This document shows positions 11,061 through 21,996 of a DNA stretch of 64,000 bases, piece by piece. The stretch spans positions 36,853,176-36,917,175 of the forward strand of contig NC_080046.1 of the NCBI RefSeq assembly GCF_012489685.1, in the 5' to 3' direction. The notes below the pieces were generated by a model, which saw only the letters and a program-made list of their open reading frames with translations, was not told the DNA's origin and searched no databases. The translations under genes were made by a program, and so were the position numbers. Every line of letters begins with the position of its first letter. Position 1 is the first letter of the stretch. The DNA comes from Lotus japonicus. Lineage: Eukaryota > Streptophyta > Magnoliopsida > Fabales > Fabaceae.

Positions 11061-12934
11061 TTCGTAACTATCATCACTCGCACAATGAAATCAATCTCCT
11101 ACTTAGTCACCATTCGAATTAAAAAATCGACTTATGTCCTTATTTCTTGTCCTTCACTAATCTTATCCCCTTCAACATCAAGTTACCAACAACTTATAAG
11201 ATAATCCTCTTCTTAATATCTAACAATCCATTATTATCGTCTTCTTCCTTAGAACTTCCCTCACTCAAACCTATTTACACTTACTGAAATCCCTAACACT
11301 TCGCATAAATCGAGACTTATCCTCTAGTAGATTACATCATAACTATACCTCAAGGGACTTAACTAGCCATCTTATCATCCGATCCTTCAACATTCTGAGA
11401 TTTAACTCTATCGTAACCGCTAACACCACTAAATCTCGTATGTGTACATGAATCTCAGCTCACTAGGTCAACCTTAGCCCTAGGATTCTCATTCAACCTT
11501 AGTAAAATTCACTTGTTAACCGTAATATGCATCATCAAAATCCATAACAAAGTTTCATCCACTCTTAAGCTCTAAGAAACTTGTCCAAACATAACAACTT
11601 CAAGTATTCATCTTAACACCAACACCCTCCTTTTGGGACTCAACCACCATCTCGTCAATCAACTTCTTAATCTCCCAATCAAATTCTGACAAACTTTGAG
11701 TCCTTCACACCTTAGACAGACATTCATAGATTTAAAACCTAAACCTTCTCCAAGTTTGGTCCTCTAATGTCCTTTAATCCTTCAATACTTCTTAAATGAA
11801 TATCCGTTTCTTAAAAACTATAACTCCTTCACTTACCCAAACGACCTGACCAGTGTCGTCATGCTTTCACATCCACAACTTATTATGCTAACATCATTCA
11901 AATCATATCACATGGCTCATTATGTCTGCAACCTCATGATCAACATCAATCGATCACCAACTTATAACCAACCTTATGACCCTACACAACCCAAGATTCA
12001 TTTACTTCAAGATCACTCTTATATTATACCTCAATGGTCTTAACCCGAAACCCATCTCCAGGTCTTCATTCTTCTAAGATTCAACTCCTATTGTCACAGC
12101 TACAACTGTAAGATCTCTTACTCGTATGCGATTCTCGACTCTCAAGATTCAATCTTAACCCTAAGATTTCAATCCAACTTAGTAAATCTCACTTAGTAAT
12201 CTCAGCATATTTCCTTGGAATCCATATCACCAACCTCAAGTATTCAACTTATGCTAAAACTTTCTTTCTCCAACTTAATCATTAATTCAACACTTTTCAA
12301 GCGAAAATTCATCTCTTAAGACTATAATGTCTCCACATATTAATCCAACGCTTAGCAAAACTTATTCCTCGAACTCGACTATAACAATCTAGTTCAGAGT
12401 TAATTCTTCTCAATCTCGCTACCATCAAACAATCATCTATAACCGGATATTAAATCCAACCTATCTAATCTCTAATAATCCCACGTCAGAAATCACATAA
12501 CCTATGACTTCATAACTTCCGAGAAAATACTTAAAGATTTTCCAACATCAATTCTATTGGCTTAGTCTACCTCTACTTGGAGTAATCACACGAACTAACC
12601 AATCAATGTCTATACGAAAATCATCAACTTCCAAAGGTTCAAATCTTAATCTTGTACAATCAAATGCTTAACACGAACTTTCCTCCCAAATCCGACTAAT
12701 CCTCAATCAATTCAAATTCATCTTACACATCCTTCTATCAAGGTCCATTATCAGCTGTGATTCCGAATATCACCCCCTCAATATTAGGTTGATCAGGCCT
12801 AATACATCGAAGGTGGAAATTTAGAAAAACCCACTGGAACAGACAATGAGTTCCTGACATCCAGTAACCACAAATATCCTGATATCAAGTTCCTAACGAT
12901 TCTGCTACGGAACCACACACCCTCAATCCATGTA
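11061..12934 (-). other. Non-coding spacer of Tek-A, cytosine-poor on element strand
   Basis: About 1.9 kb with no open frame and no recognisable domain. The plus strand has very little G (about 3 of 60 bases in 11161-11220), so the element strand is poor in C. Much of it aligns to Tek-D 35390-36490 (for example TCCATTAACGTC and the CACCCCCTCAATATTA stretch), so it is a shared part of a non-autonomous subfamily. Confidence 0.72.
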
Positions 12935-12939
12935 AAAGA

Positions 12940-13690
12940 TTAATCCTTCCTCGTCAATTGAGTCAAAGGTCCAACAATCTTGGCAAATCCCTCAATGAAG
13001 CGTCTATAATATCCAGCTAAATCCACAGAACTTCTGATCTCTGTCACCATCTTCGGTTGCTCCCAAGCCAAAACAGTCTCCACTTTCGCTGGATCCACAG
13101 CTATGCCCTCCTTCGAGATAGCATGGCCTAAGAAATTGACTTCCTCCAGCCAGAATTCACACTTGGAAGGGTTCTCATACAGCTTTTTCTCTCTCAACAA
13201 TTGTAAAACTTGGCGCAAATGTCCTTCATGTTTATTCGCGTCCTTCGAATAGATCAATATGTCCTCAATAAACACCACCACACGCCGATCTAAGAACTCC
13301 TGAAAGATGCGGTTCATGTAATCCATGAAAACAGCAGGTACATTCGTCACTCCAAACGGCATCACTAGGTACTCGTAGTGTCCTTAACGTGTCCTGAAAG
13401 CAGTCTTCGGTATATCCTCAATCTTCACTCTGATCCGACGATAGCCTGACCTCAAATCTATCTTGGAAAATACGGTAGCCCCTCGTAGTTGGTCCATCAA
13501 TCATCTATCCTCGGCAACGGGTATCTGTTCTTGATCGTCGCCTTGTTCAATTGTCGATAATCCACCCACGATCTCGACCTTCCGTCCTTCTTCTTGACTA
13601 ACAACACTGGCGCTCCCCACGGTGAAACACTCGGTCGAATGAATCCCTTTTGCCGAAAGATCCTCTAACGACTCCGCTTCAAAACTAAAC
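12940..13690 (-). pseudogene. Reverse transcriptase fragment of Tek-A
   Basis: The open part (12940-13365, 141 residues) shows [12 protein letters not shown], the catalytic-site segment [13 protein letters not shown] and [13 protein letters not shown], typical of Ty3 RT. The catalytic pair is ED instead of DD (Tek-B has FIDD). Upstream, 13366-13690 is still similar to RT and the protease-RT link but is broken by stops. RNase H and the RT C-terminus are absent, so it cannot be functional. Confidence 0.85.
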
Positions 13691-13936
13691 GCCCTAAAAT
13701 CCTACGATTCGTACCCATAAGGAATTTCCCTGAGATCCTAGCTTCCTTATCAACGCCTCGGTAAAACAACTCCCTAGCTCCGCGTGCTATTCTAGATCTC
13801 GTGTAACCTCTATAGTTAAATCACGAGCAACTTCGAATAAGGTCCTACTAGGGATAATAATCATAGGATCATAGTCTAAGTAGTAAATACAAGTTAGGCG
13901 CGTCACACTCGCTTGAATATAAAAGAGTAAGTTATT
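13691..13936 (-). other. Degenerate protease/linker region of Tek-A
   Basis: No open frame. Weak similarity to the protease end of gag-pro in Tek-B and to the matching part of Tek-D (36490-36720). No DSG protease motif is seen. Confidence 0.5.
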
Positions 13937-14519
13937 CTAGAATACGAGAACAGTTAAAATATTACCATCGTTCCCACGTTCTTCCTCGTTCGACTCCTCA
14001 ACTCTTGCTCCTCCCTTGATATGAATCCTTTCCTCTGTAGCAAGTTGTTTTCCTTTCCCAACATTCCCTGATGATTCGCCCCTGAGTGCCTTGCAATCTT
14101 GGGAGAAATGTCCCGGTTGGTTGCAATTGAAGCATAGACTTTCTTTGGTCTTGCAGTTCACAGCTAGATGCCCCTCTCGGTTACACTTGAAGCATCTCCG
14201 TCCAATCACTGAGCATTTGTTAGCAAAATGCCCAAACTTTCTGCAACGAGTACATGTCACTCCTTTGTCACCAACTGGCTTCCCCCCCAGTATCAGCAGT
14301 CGTCGGTTTGTACTCTCTTGAGATAAGATTTCTTCCCTCGGAACGCTGATATGGTCCCCACTTATGGTAACTCTTCCTTCCGTTGTAGCCTTGGGAACCT
14401 GACCTCATTGGTCCCCCAGCTCCAATTCGGTTCATTCCTCTTTATTGATACATTGCTGTCGCCATCAGTCGTTGATGATGCTCACATGTAGCCTCCGCCA
14501 TCCGGTTAAGATCCACCAT
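13937..14519 (-). pseudogene. gag: Capsid-less Gag of Tek-A with three zinc knuckles
   Basis: An N-terminal piece begins at 14519 (MVDLNRMAEATCEHHQR) and meets a stop at 14442. The downstream part has the RIGAGGPMRSGSQ motif found just before the knuckles in Tek-B, then an open frame (13937-14260) with three CCHC knuckles: CTRCRKFGHFANKC, CFKCNREGHLAVNC and CFNCNQPGHFSQDC. The capsid core present in Tek-B (DPPKFSGG to the NGLRP region) is missing, the same architecture as in Tek-D. Knuckles of this kind bind RNA in nucleocapsid proteins. Confidence 0.8.
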
Positions 14520-14609
14520 CCTATATCCCATCGAACGTCCGATTAGTACTAACCATACGGTAGCACTAGACAAACCACTCAATCCGATTGAGTAGTAACG
14601 CAAGCAATT

Positions 14610-14725
14610 AGAGCGAAAATCGCTCTGCAGACAATCAATTTTCACTCTTTGCAGAGTCACACAACCTAGCACAGAAGACCTATTCCCCAAAGACTCCCAA
14701 AAGACTCGACTAAGCTCTGATACCA
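14610..14725 (-). promoter_or_regulatory. Tek-A leader hairpins and primer binding site
   Basis: 14714-14725 is the initiator-Met PBS (TGGTATCAGAGC on the minus strand), three bases inside the LTR. Next to it is a leader strongly conserved with Tek-B and Tek-D, with a hairpin AGAGCGA/TCGCTCT (14610-14616 and 14620-14626) and a second ACTCT/AGAGT hairpin. It may be a packaging or dimerisation signal; that is inference. Confidence 0.75.
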
Positions 14726-15127
14726 CAATGTAACACCCCGATTTCCAGGTGTCACTTTAGTAACCAAAAATAGACTTTACGCTGAAAACAGGTAATTTTT
14801 TTTGTTTGATACCTTTTAAATCAAGCAATAGAAAATAAAGACAAAACCCAACCAACACACAAATATATACACATGTACAGCCTCAGCTGCACTCCCATGT
14901 CACGCGCACTCGCAGTGACTCCAAAGTAGTGTGCCCGTAGGCAAATAGTTACAGATCCAGAAGTGTGAGTGAAAAGGTTATAATTACAATCCACTGGGAG
15001 AAAGTCGGCCTCAAAATGGCCTAAGCAAAGACTCCTATAGTCCGACTGACTCACTGTGATCCCTCAATAAGAGAACCACACAAAAGCCATGCGTCGGGAA
15101 CCTACCCCGTCCCAAAAGCAAAACGAA

Positions 15128-15420
15128 TCAGAGCTCTACACAAATATGACGCCTGCCTAACTCTACCAACCCATAACTGCTCACACATCCGAGTCCTCGG
15201 CGAACTGAAGACGGCAAGTTGAAGCTCAGCTCCATGCGTCGTAGAACTTCTTTCGTCAGATGTTCACACTCGTCAGTCCGGTCCTCCATGACCCTTCCCC
15301 GGTACGTCGCTCGATGACCCACAACATCGATCACCCAAGCGGTGGGGGCATCCCGATCCACAAGCTCATATCTGATCCCCCCGAGGGAGAGACCATCGAA
15401 CACCAGTCGGCCATCGACAT
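15128..15420 (-). pseudogene. LTR ORF of Tek-A right copy (frameshifted, 3' deleted)
   Basis: The expected ATG is at 15420. Loss of one base in a C run (plus strand, about 15377) shifts the frame; after it the conserved protein resumes as GGIRYELVD, AWVIDVVGHRATYRGRVMEDR and VLRRMELSFNLP, ending at a stop at 15128. The acidic C-terminal half kept in the left copy is deleted. Clear homologue of the Tek-F ORF; not functional here. Confidence 0.7.
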
Positions 15421-15703
15421 CTGGCAGCAGGCCGACCGCCCAAACACAAACATACAAACAAAGCCAAGGCGCTAGGGTCAACTCACAACAATAAGTAGAT
15501 ATACACTCAACATGTGATATGGGGTATAGATATATGTTGATATATATACATATAAACAATCCTAGCATGTTATGGCTCTAACATTGCTTCAATAAACAAA
15601 CAGCACACAATCTCAGTCAGCATGAATGTATGCGTGAAATGCACAATATGTATCCGGATTTGTGACGCGTTCCCGTTCGCCACAAGTGAAGCATTTTCAC
15701 TAT

Positions 15704-15896
15704 GGATGGACCATTCCCGTTATCCATCCTGGATGAAATCCATCCTGGATGAACCATTCCCGTTATTCATCCTTGGTGAACCATTCCCGTTATTCACCGA
15801 ATGATGAACCATTCCCGTTATTCATCATTAATGCAAGGTGAACCATTCCCGTTATTCACCATGATATGCACAGGTGAACCATTCCCGTTATTCACC
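15704..15896 (-). repeat. Array of six hairpins with constant loop and covarying stems
   Basis: Six units share the 12-base loop CCATTCCCGTTA. Each is flanked by perfect but different inverted arms: GGATGGA/TCCATCC (15704-15729), GGATGAA/TTCATCC (15747-15772), GGTGAA/TTCACC (15775-15798), AATGATGAA/TTCATCATT (15800-15829), GGTGAA/TTCACC (15837-15860 and 15873-15896). Spacing is irregular. Arms change in step, so pairing is kept while sequence varies. Confidence 0.85.
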
Positions 15897-15990
15897 CGAT
15901 TGAATGCAACGTGGTTAGCCAAACAACGAATCGTCCTTACCACGAAAGTGTTTAGCTCACAACCCAATCTCAACAAACCCATGAGTTAGT

Positions 15991-16135
15991 GTCGGTCAAT
16001 ACAACACAACTCGGAGTAAGTGTCGGTCAATACAACACAACTCCATCCACAGAATACACAAGGGTCTAGTGTCGGTCAATACAACACAGCCCAAACAACA
16101 AGAGCACTAGGTGTCGGTCAATACAACACGGCTCC
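15991..16135 (-). repeat. Four interspersed copies of a 19-bp repeat
   Basis: GTGTCGGTCAATACAACAC occurs four times (near 15991, 16020, 16070 and 16111) with 10-30 bases between copies. Each has GTGT/ACAC ends that could pair. It lies between the hairpin array and the 78-nt block. Confidence 0.8.
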
Positions 16136-16719
16136 ACAACAATCCCCAAGAGTACTAGAGTACTCGGTGACTTTCAATCATCACCATAGCTCACCTTAGT
16201 GGCTTCCCCCAATTCCGATAACTCTCCAAACCCACAACAAAGTCGACTTTTCCCCGTCTTTCGTAAATATTTTCCCCTTCAGTTCTCCTATGCTTAAACG
16301 TTAATAAAAATTGTTTCAATTCGAATTAGTCAAGTTATGAGTTTATTTCTCAAAGTCTAAGTTTCCCAAGTCTTTAGTTTTTCAAAGCTCTATCATTCTA
16401 AGTTTTCAAAGATCAACCACCCAAAATACATTTCCCGGGGAAAGTCTAAGAATTCCAACATATGGCTAAGTCTCAAACCCCACATTTGGACTTGCCTAGG
16501 GTTGTTCATCCAACCCGAAATATCAAAGATCACCAGATCAATGAATCTCCACTCCGAAATTGCGTCAAAACGCTCAATCCAACAAAAGCACAACATCACA
16601 AGTATGGAAAAGCATCATAACATCAACTCATCATCAAAAACAACATCAGATAAAACATAAGTCGAATTTATCGACGCCTATCATGCAGTCATAGCTAATA
16701 TATAGTAAGTTGCCCTAAC

Positions 16720-16797
16720 CTCGAGCTGATCCAGCTTCGCAAATCAAATCTCCTTCACAGGAATGCCTTGAAACTTCCAAAGTTCCTTCAACTGAAC
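16720..16797 (-). other. 78-nt exon-like block, Tek-A right LTR
   Basis: Minus strand: preceded by CTCCGAG and followed by GTTAGG. Exactly 78 nt, no ATG, one frame open (SVEGT...CEAGSARG). Well diverged in the middle from the left copy but with the same ends and length. Confidence 0.62.
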
Positions 16798-17601
16798 CTC
16801 GGAGGAAAAACAAAGCAGAATCCACACAAAATCGATTAGTTCGATCGCAATACAATACATAAACGATAGACAAAGCATCAAAGCTTCAGAATACGACAAA
16901 CAGGTACGAAAGGACAAGTTTTCGAAAACGAAAAACTCCCCTCCCCTTAGGAAAAACCCACGGCCAAAAGGAGAAAAGGGCTTCGGCTCTTTTTCTTCGA
17001 TCAAATCAGTTTACAAGGTAGTTTTAGGGTAAAACTAAGGCAAAGAAACTGTCAGAACAATTTTCGGACAATCGGGCCGAAATACGACTACGCAGGGGCA
17101 TTTTGGTCCAAAATAAAGGCTCAAAACTTCAAAGTTATCAGTTCTGAAAACAAATTTGACAGCAACGATCCTCATGATATCCGTGACAACAAATCCTAAA
17201 GGCACGAAGTCATATTAAGTCTTTTCGACAATAAAGTTTCGAAATGTGAGACAAAAAGAGTTTTGAGTCAATTTTTCAGATCCTGGACAACTGAATCGCA
17301 ATCAGAGTTTACTGACAGAGGTTTTAGACTCAGGGGAACATAAGGAACATAACCCAAGCGAGAAATCAGAGAAATCGGACAATTTTAGAAAAAGCTCAAA
17401 ACTTAGAGCACAGAAACGACTTCAGAAACTCAGCAGAAACAGAAATCAGAGGCAGGATTCATGATAGTTACCTCGATACCTAGAAGTAGGGACGAACTGC
17501 ACGAAGATTGGTCAAGTTTTCGCGGAAATCCCCTCCCCCCTTGCTCCCCACGAAATCAGCCACAAATGGAAAGAAAATGAGAGGATTTTGCTTTTTCGCG
17601 C

Positions 17602-17609
17602 TATTTATA
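17602..17609 (-). promoter_or_regulatory. TATA box of Tek-A right LTR
   Basis: The minus strand reads CCTATAAATAGC, a canonical plant TATA box. It is followed by an ATG-free leader ending in a splice-donor-like CGAGGTAACT near 17473-17480. Confidence 0.72.
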
Positions 17610-19029
17610 GGCGAGTGAAATCGCGGGAAAATGAAAATTTCGCGATTCCGATTTTTGCAGCACGATCACCGAGAAATTCTAAGAGAGATTCTGGCGTCGG
17701 AATTCCAGAACTCAAAACAAATATCTAGGATTTGGGAAAAACGATATCGAAAAACTCAAAAGCGGTGTCGGTTAATCTGCCCCGAAAAACTACTTTTTGC
17801 TGTGATGCTCAAACGACAAAACTTCCAACTGAAGAAAGATTGGAAACGTCGAAACAAGTCTGGCAACGCGGACGGAATCTTCGTTAGAAGTCCCGAATAG
17901 AAAAAGTATTCATCCATTGCTCGAAAATAGGGTTTCGAAGCAAAGAAATTAGCGTCGGCGGACATCCGAAAAGTGAAACCTATCGTGCGTACAGTCCAGA
18001 GTTCCGAAATGAAACGCTGGTCGATGGAAAAATAAAAAGAATCTTTAAATTTTCCGAGAGTTCGAAATCTCACTCAAAACGTTGCTTTAAGAGCGAAATA
18101 GCCTATTCTGGACACGCTTGCCATAAGGCAGGTGTGCAGACGACTCGCACTAACTCCGAAAACAGCTACGCAACATTCCTCAAGCAATTCCTGAACTTTC
18201 TTCTTCATTAATCTTTCTCAAATGTCAAACTCCTGTCACGCTTACACTATTTCTACGTGTGAGTCGGAAACTTAACTTGTTCTGAAAATCCAGGTCTTAC
18301 AGAAACTATCAGTTTCCCGGCTTATCCCCCGGATAGCCCAATAACACAGTTGCTCCAACAGCACAAGAGTATCAACATACTCAAAACTTCTCAACTTTCT
18401 CAACACTTGGATCCGACGACACTTCTCGTTTTCCAAAACTAAGATTTGCATCCAAAGCTTCCTTTCGAGTTTATGATCATTAATTGAAGATTTAGAGGTT
18501 GTTTAGTGTCTTATGAGTTTTCTTTACAAAATAGTATCCTTTTAGTCTTATCGCAAATCCTATCAGTTCTCGGGATCTCCTAATCCCCAAATGACACCAG
18601 AGAATGTCTCGATCCATACAACACCACAACAAGGCCCGAATCTCATTCGTCCTATCAAACTGTCTCCAAAACTCTCAAAATAAAATCGGCATGACCTGCC
18701 CGCTATTCTCACTACTCAGAATCTCAGATTTCATTGCAAAAGCATAATTAACTCAGCACAATCAACCAACATATCATATACCAACATATTATGCGATAAC
18801 CACGTAGCACTTAGCATATAAGGCATGCATCACACATCCTAAATTACCCACATAGCACTTAGCATGTAATTCACTCTCAAAAACATTCAGTAGATGAATC
18901 ATCTACATTGTCAGCCGAAGCCTCAGAAAACATTTTTCCAATCAAACACAAACAAGTGCATAAACAGTAAATCAATGTCGAAAGCATCGACCCTAAGCAT
19001 TAACTAGAGATTCAGTGAGTAGCCCTCAC

Positions 19030-19107
19030 CTGAAGATTCTCCAGGATGATCTTCGAGAGTTCCTTCACAATCGATGCCTTGCTCCTCAGGGAAATCCTCA
19101 AAATCAC
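19030..19107 (-). other. 78-nt exon-like block, Tek-B left LTR
   Basis: Minus strand: preceded by CTCTAAAG and followed by GTGAGG. Exactly 78 nt and matching the right-LTR copy at 48266-48343. One frame reads DFEDFPEEQ at its start. No ATG. Confidence 0.65.
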
Positions 19108-19911
19108 CTTTAGAGCAAAACCACAGAAATACTATCAGAATCTATCGGAAACTAAGCTATCAATGCTCACTAAAGTTACCCGAAGCAATACATACTCCGA
19201 GGTACGATAATCTAGCGCGAAAGGACAAGTTTTCGAAAAAGGAATTTTCCTCCCTTCCCCCCTAGGATGCTCGGCCACTTTGGGTAATTAGGTGGCTCGA
19301 TTTTTCTTCGATCAAACTTGGTTCCTAGGTCATTATTAGCCGTAACTAAGGGTATTCTAAACTCGGAAAAATTATCGGATCAAAAACTGTCGCAGGGGTA
19401 TTTTGGTCATGATTTTTAGCTCAGAAATTCAAAACTGAAATTTCGAAAAACAAATTGGATGGGGACGTCACCAACGACGTTTATGACAACTAATCCTACT
19501 AGCTCTAAGCTAAGGCGATAGTTTTCAGCCCAAAGGACGAAGCTTTACCCCAAAATGGGTATTTTCACCAGAATTGAAACTCGACGGTAGTTTTTCAAGA
19601 ATCGGCGGAGTATTATTAGCTAAACATACTCAGGAGAACGTAGGGAAGATGTTTAGAATCAAAAATGAGATATTCAGGATAGTTTTGCAAAAACCTCAAA
19701 ACTATGAGCACAGAAAGACATAGAGAAAAGCTATGGAAAAGACGATCAGAGGTAAGGATTAGCGACTATACCTCGAAACCTTGAAGTAGCAACTGTTTAA
19801 TCGACGATCAAGCAAGAAATGAACAAAAACTCTTCTTCCTCTTCCTCTTGGTGAGCTCGCGGTTTTGGAGCGAAAATGGTGGAGATTTTGTGATATTTTC
19901 TCATTCTTGGC

Positions 19912-19919
19912 TATATATA
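19912..19919 (-). promoter_or_regulatory. TATA box of Tek-B left LTR
   Basis: Minus strand CTATATATAGCC, followed by an ATG-free CT-rich leader that ends in a splice-donor-like site (TTTCGAG then GTATAG) near 19766-19778. Confidence 0.65.
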
Positions 19920-20517
19920 GAGGTTGGCAAAACGCGGTAAAATGAAAGTTTCGCGAATCTGATTTCTCCAGCTTCATTCTCCGTGAATTCTAAGATAGTT
20001 TTTGGCGAAAGAATTCCAAAACTAAAATGAGGTCTCCTTGTATTTTTGGCGACTAATGCAAAGTCGGTGTAAAACTATTTTACCCGATAAGTTACTTTTT
20101 GCATCGAATGTCGGAATAGAAAACTTCCTTCTGAAGAAAGATTGAAATCATCAAGAGAAATGGGTGTACGCGTGTAGAATCTTAATTTGAAGCTCCGAAT
20201 AGAAAAAGTCTTCATTGTCGGTTGATTCTAGGGTTTTGAAATACCAGGGTTTCGGTTTCGGTAAACTTCCGATGATTGGAATCGGACGTTCGTAGATCCT
20301 TGAGTTTCGCCTCGAAACGGTTGTTATATATGGAATAAGAGAAGTTCTAACATTTCTCTGAAGTTTTTTGGACTAAATTCCTGCAGTGTTCCAAGGGTGG
20401 AAGACTTTTGGAAATTTTATTCCTATAGTGTTCCAAGGGTGGAAGATTAGTCTTTTCCTGAACTTTCTCCTTCATAAATTTATTTCATTAAATAAACTCT
20501 TGTTCAGGTTTCCCTTC

Positions 20518-21993
20518 TCAATACTGTTCTTGGATCTTCTCCTTCAGCTCCCATGTCGCATCACCGGTGTCTTTGTTCCATATGACCTTCACTAACTCGA
20601 TCTCTTTTCCTCTCAACTGTTTTATCCTGGTGTCACCAATGCTAATTGGCGGTGTCTCGAAAGACAGATCATCCTTCAACTCAATGTCATCCAGCTCGAT
20701 AACATGTGTGGGATCCGCAATATATTTCCTCAGTTGTGACACGTGGAATACGTCATGAATGTTCGATAGAAATGGAGGTAGTGCAATCTGATAAGCGACT
20801 GGTCCAATTCGACGAGTGATCTGATAAGGTCCAATGAACTTGGGCGTAAGCTTCTTTGACTTGATTGCTCGACCAACTCCCGTCGTCTGAGTAACTCTCA
20901 AAAATACATGGTCTCCTTCTTCGAATTCCAGAGTTCTGCGCCTTTGATCGGCATAACTCTTCTGTCTACTCTGAGAAGTCTTCATCTTTTCTCTGATCTG
21001 CTTGATCTTCTCAGTCGTCTGTTGCAGAAGTTCCGGTCCTACTAATAGATTTTCTCCGTCTTGATACCAACACAAAGGTGTTCTACACTTGCGGCCATAC
21101 AAAGCCTCATACGGTGCCATACCAATGCTCGTATGAAAACTATTGTTGTACGTGAACTCAATCAATGGCAATAGGTTATCCCAACTGCCCTTGTTATCTA
21201 ACACGCAAGCTCGTAGCAAATCCTCCAATGACTGGATTGTCCTCTCAGTCTGTCCATCAGTCTGCGGATGATAAGCAGAACTTAGTCTCAGCCTCGTTCC
21301 CAAAGCCTCCTGAAGAGCTCCCCAAAAATGTGATGTAAACTTCGGGTCTCGATCGGAAACAATACTTGTTGGCACACCATGAAGTTGTACAATCTCAGAT
21401 ATATATATCTCTGATAGTTTTTCCACGTTGTACGTAGTTCTCACAGGTATAAAGTGAGCCGACTTATTCAATCGATCCACTATTACCCAAATAGAATCGT
21501 ATCCCTTCTGAGTTCTTGGCAAAGCCACTACAAAATCCATCGATATGCTATCCCATTTCCATTCTGGTACATCTAAGCTTTGTAGCATACCTGAAGTTTT
21601 CTGATGTTCCACCTTCGCCTTCTAACATGTCAAACATGCAGCTACATACTCAGCCACTTGTCTTTTCATTCCTGGCCATCAAAAATTCACCTTCAAGTCC
21701 TGATACATCTTTTTCATTCCAGGATGAATGCTTAACTTGCTCTTGTGACCCTCATCCATAATCAACCTCCGTAAGTCAGGGTTGTTAGGTACGCAAACCC
21801 TATCCTTACACCGTAGGATATTGTCACTTCCTACCTTGAATTCTGGGTCTTTACCTTGTCTTACCAAATTCCTTTTCCCGAGCAGAAACTCATCTTGCAA
21901 CTGTTGGTCTCGGATTTCTTCCATCAATCCATTGGCAATTCTGATCATGCCGAACTTCAGTTCTCCTTCGGATAATCTCACATCTAAGCTCAA
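20518..21993 (-). pseudogene. int: Tek-B integrase with chromodomain, three stops
   Basis: The long open part (20518-21612) holds [21 protein letters not shown] and [11 protein letters not shown], which carry the DDE catalytic residues, then [23 protein letters not shown] and a C-terminal chromodomain ending [14 protein letters not shown] chromodomain of this kind is typical of Tekay/Del chromoviruses and targets integration to modified histones. Upstream, the H2C2 zinc region (21679-21993) is separated by stops near 21620 (TAG where Tek-D has Gln) and 21676 (TGA where Tek-D keeps Trp codons). A further in-frame TGA at about 21995 is shared with Tek-D. The gene end is cut off by the LTR junction. 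Confidence 0.9.
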
Positions 21994-21996
21994 ATC

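Larger units (their letters stand above)
6875..18301 (-). mobile_element. Tek-A: non-autonomous Tekay/Del-type Ty3 element, possibly chimeric
   Basis: Minus-strand order: LTR (14729-18301), initiator-Met PBS, a Gag remnant with zinc knuckles but no capsid core, an RT fragment, a long C-poor spacer, integrase and chromodomain scraps, polypurine tract, LTR (6875-10570). The flanks (TGGGC left, GAAAC right) do not form a target duplication, and the two LTRs differ strongly left of the N gap but hardly right of it. The left LTR may therefore derive from another copy, by recombination or by a scaffold misjoin. Confidence 0.8.
14729..18301 (-). repeat. Right (5') LTR of Tek-A, 3573 bp
   Basis: Starts TGTAACACCCCGATTT beside the PBS and ends GGTCTTACA against Tek-B sequence at 18302. 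It contains, in element order: TATA box, leader with splice-donor-like site, the 78-nt exon-like block, a tandem-repeat segment, a hairpin array, and a truncated LTR ORF. The length is extreme compared with an interior of only about 4.2 kb. Confidence 0.88.
18302..20517 (-). repeat. Left (3') LTR of Tek-B, truncated at both ends
   Basis: Aligns to the right LTR from about 47555 to 49765. The outer end is lost at the Tek-A junction (18302). The inner end is lost by a deletion that joins LTR to the end of the integrase gene at 20517/20518 and removes the polypurine tract; the two parent sequences share TAC at the junction. Confidence 0.85.

Noticed and set aside
14714..14725. tRNA gene fragments (GCTCTGATACCA)
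   Set aside because: These are primer binding sites next to LTRs; no tRNA body is present around them.
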